Source: JAJRTA01 sp965603125
Lineage (GTDB): Bacteria > Zixibacteria > MSB-5A5 > GN15 > FEB-12
DNA: 64,000 bases
Direction: 5' to 3'
NCBI GenBank assembly: GCA_965603125.1
Contig: CBFDBU010000006.1
Span: forward strand, 62,001-126,000
Part shown: piece after piece, positions 63,655 through 64,000 of the stretch
Layout of the letters: every line of letters begins with the position of its first letter
Numbering within the stretch: the first letter of the stretch is position 1
The notes under the pieces: model-generated
Told to the model about the DNA's origin: nothing
What the model saw: only the letters and a program-made list of their open reading frames with translations
The model's database searches: none
Position numbers and translations under genes: made by a program

Positions 63655-64000
63655 CTAAGCGGGTGATTCGCGCCAGGGCCGGCGCTCGCCGAAAAGCAGG
63701 GTGCCCACACGGATCATGGTGGAGCCTTCGGCAATGGCCAGCGGAAAGTCGTCCGTCATGCCCATCGAGAGAGTATCGAACCGGTCGCCTACAGTGTCCC
63801 GTCCGCGCCGGTAAAGATCGCAGCAGAGCGCAAAGGCGCTGTGGATGCGGTCGACGTCGTCAGTAAAGGGACCAATTGTCATCAGTCCCGCCAACTCGAT
63901 CCAGTCCAGGGAAGCCACCCTGCCGACAAGATCGAGACAGTCGTTGGGCGTCACGCCGAACTTCTGCTGTTCACCGGACGTGTTGACCTCTATCAGGCAT
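63655..64000 (-). CDS. YggS-family PLP-binding protein, 5' end beyond window
   Basis: Only the C-terminal part (about 115 residues) is present; the gene continues past the window edge. Motifs are LIEVNTSGE, GLMTIGPF, SMGMTDDFPLAIAEGSTMIRVGTLLFG: the pyridoxal-phosphate-homeostasis family (YggS/PLPBP). Its DivIVA-gene neighbour downstream fits the known yggS-division gene linkage. The start cannot be seen. Confidence 0.92.
   Translation of the reverse strand, partial: CLIEVNTSGEQQKFGVTPNDCLDLVGRVASLDWIELAGLMTIGPFTDDVDRIHSAFALCCDLYRRGRDTVGDRFDTLSMGMTDDFPLAIAEGSTMIRVGTLLFGERRPWRESPA

Overview
The window reads as a chromosomal segment of an uncultured Gram-negative-type bacterium, most likely of the FCB superphylum and plausibly candidate phylum Zixibacteria. 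The reasons are an exported protein ending in a two-repeat dockerin-like EF-hand tail, an outer-membrane-type beta-barrel, a DUF5916 outer membrane protein, a periplasmic tricorn protease, several Sec-exported and lipoprotein genes, and moderately high GC coding DNA with strong AGGAG ribosome sites. The phylum is inferred from family content, not from a marker tree.

Layout. 1-8.9 kb: an accessory region with a membrane protein plus tandem pYEATS pair, a DNase I-fold hydrolase, a DUF2807 exported protein, a type II restriction-modification pair (m4C methylase plus PmeII-like nuclease) and three small unknown genes, separated by intergenic repeats. 9-10.5 kb: a TPR lipoprotein. 10.6-23.5 kb: a phage-derived head cassette (portal, large terminase, prohead protease, decoration protein, major capsid protein, connector-like and structural proteins, then two Sec-exported proteins). 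No tail tube, sheath, tape measure, integrase, lysis or replication gene is recognisable. Two host-type exported genes (a PEP-CTERM protein and a lipoprotein) lie antisense inside it. 23.6-34.3 kb: household and envelope genes (dockerin protein, lipA, a receiver/HD-GYP regulator, an M50 protease, a polyferredoxin, a tricorn protease). 34.7-41.5 kb: the replication-origin cluster, all on the minus strand (dnaA, dnaN, recF, a MalK-type ATPase), with AT-rich and DnaA-box-like sequence beside dnaA, and mrp. 41.8-48.3 kb: an ATL DNA-repair protein, a beta-barrel, and ileS, dksA-like and lspA in one minus-strand unit. 48.3-50.5 kb: a PIN plus XRE/ImmA pair with an inverted-repeat operator array. 50.6-55.4 kb: a transglutaminase-like protein, DUF5916 and a carbonic anhydrase-like protein. 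55.4-58 kb: a DUF3800 gene split by an IS5-type element, with a candidate small RNA beside it. 58-64 kb: pepF, an AbiJ-like nuclease, a purine nucleoside phosphorylase, a DivIVA-domain protein and the 3' part of a YggS-like gene.

How the parts fit. The core genes form ordinary expression units. Defence-type genes are scattered between them: RM, pYEATS, XRE/ImmA-PIN, DUF3800 and an AbiJ-like nuclease. The head cassette is the most unusual part, because packaging and capsid genes look intact while every tail and lysogeny function is missing. It could be a domesticated particle, a gene-transfer-agent-like system or a remnant. Mobile DNA has left clear marks: the IS insertion in DUF3800 has an exact CTAG duplication and its removal restores the frame, and a 149-bp MITE sits in the loop of a REP-like palindrome with a TTTC duplication.
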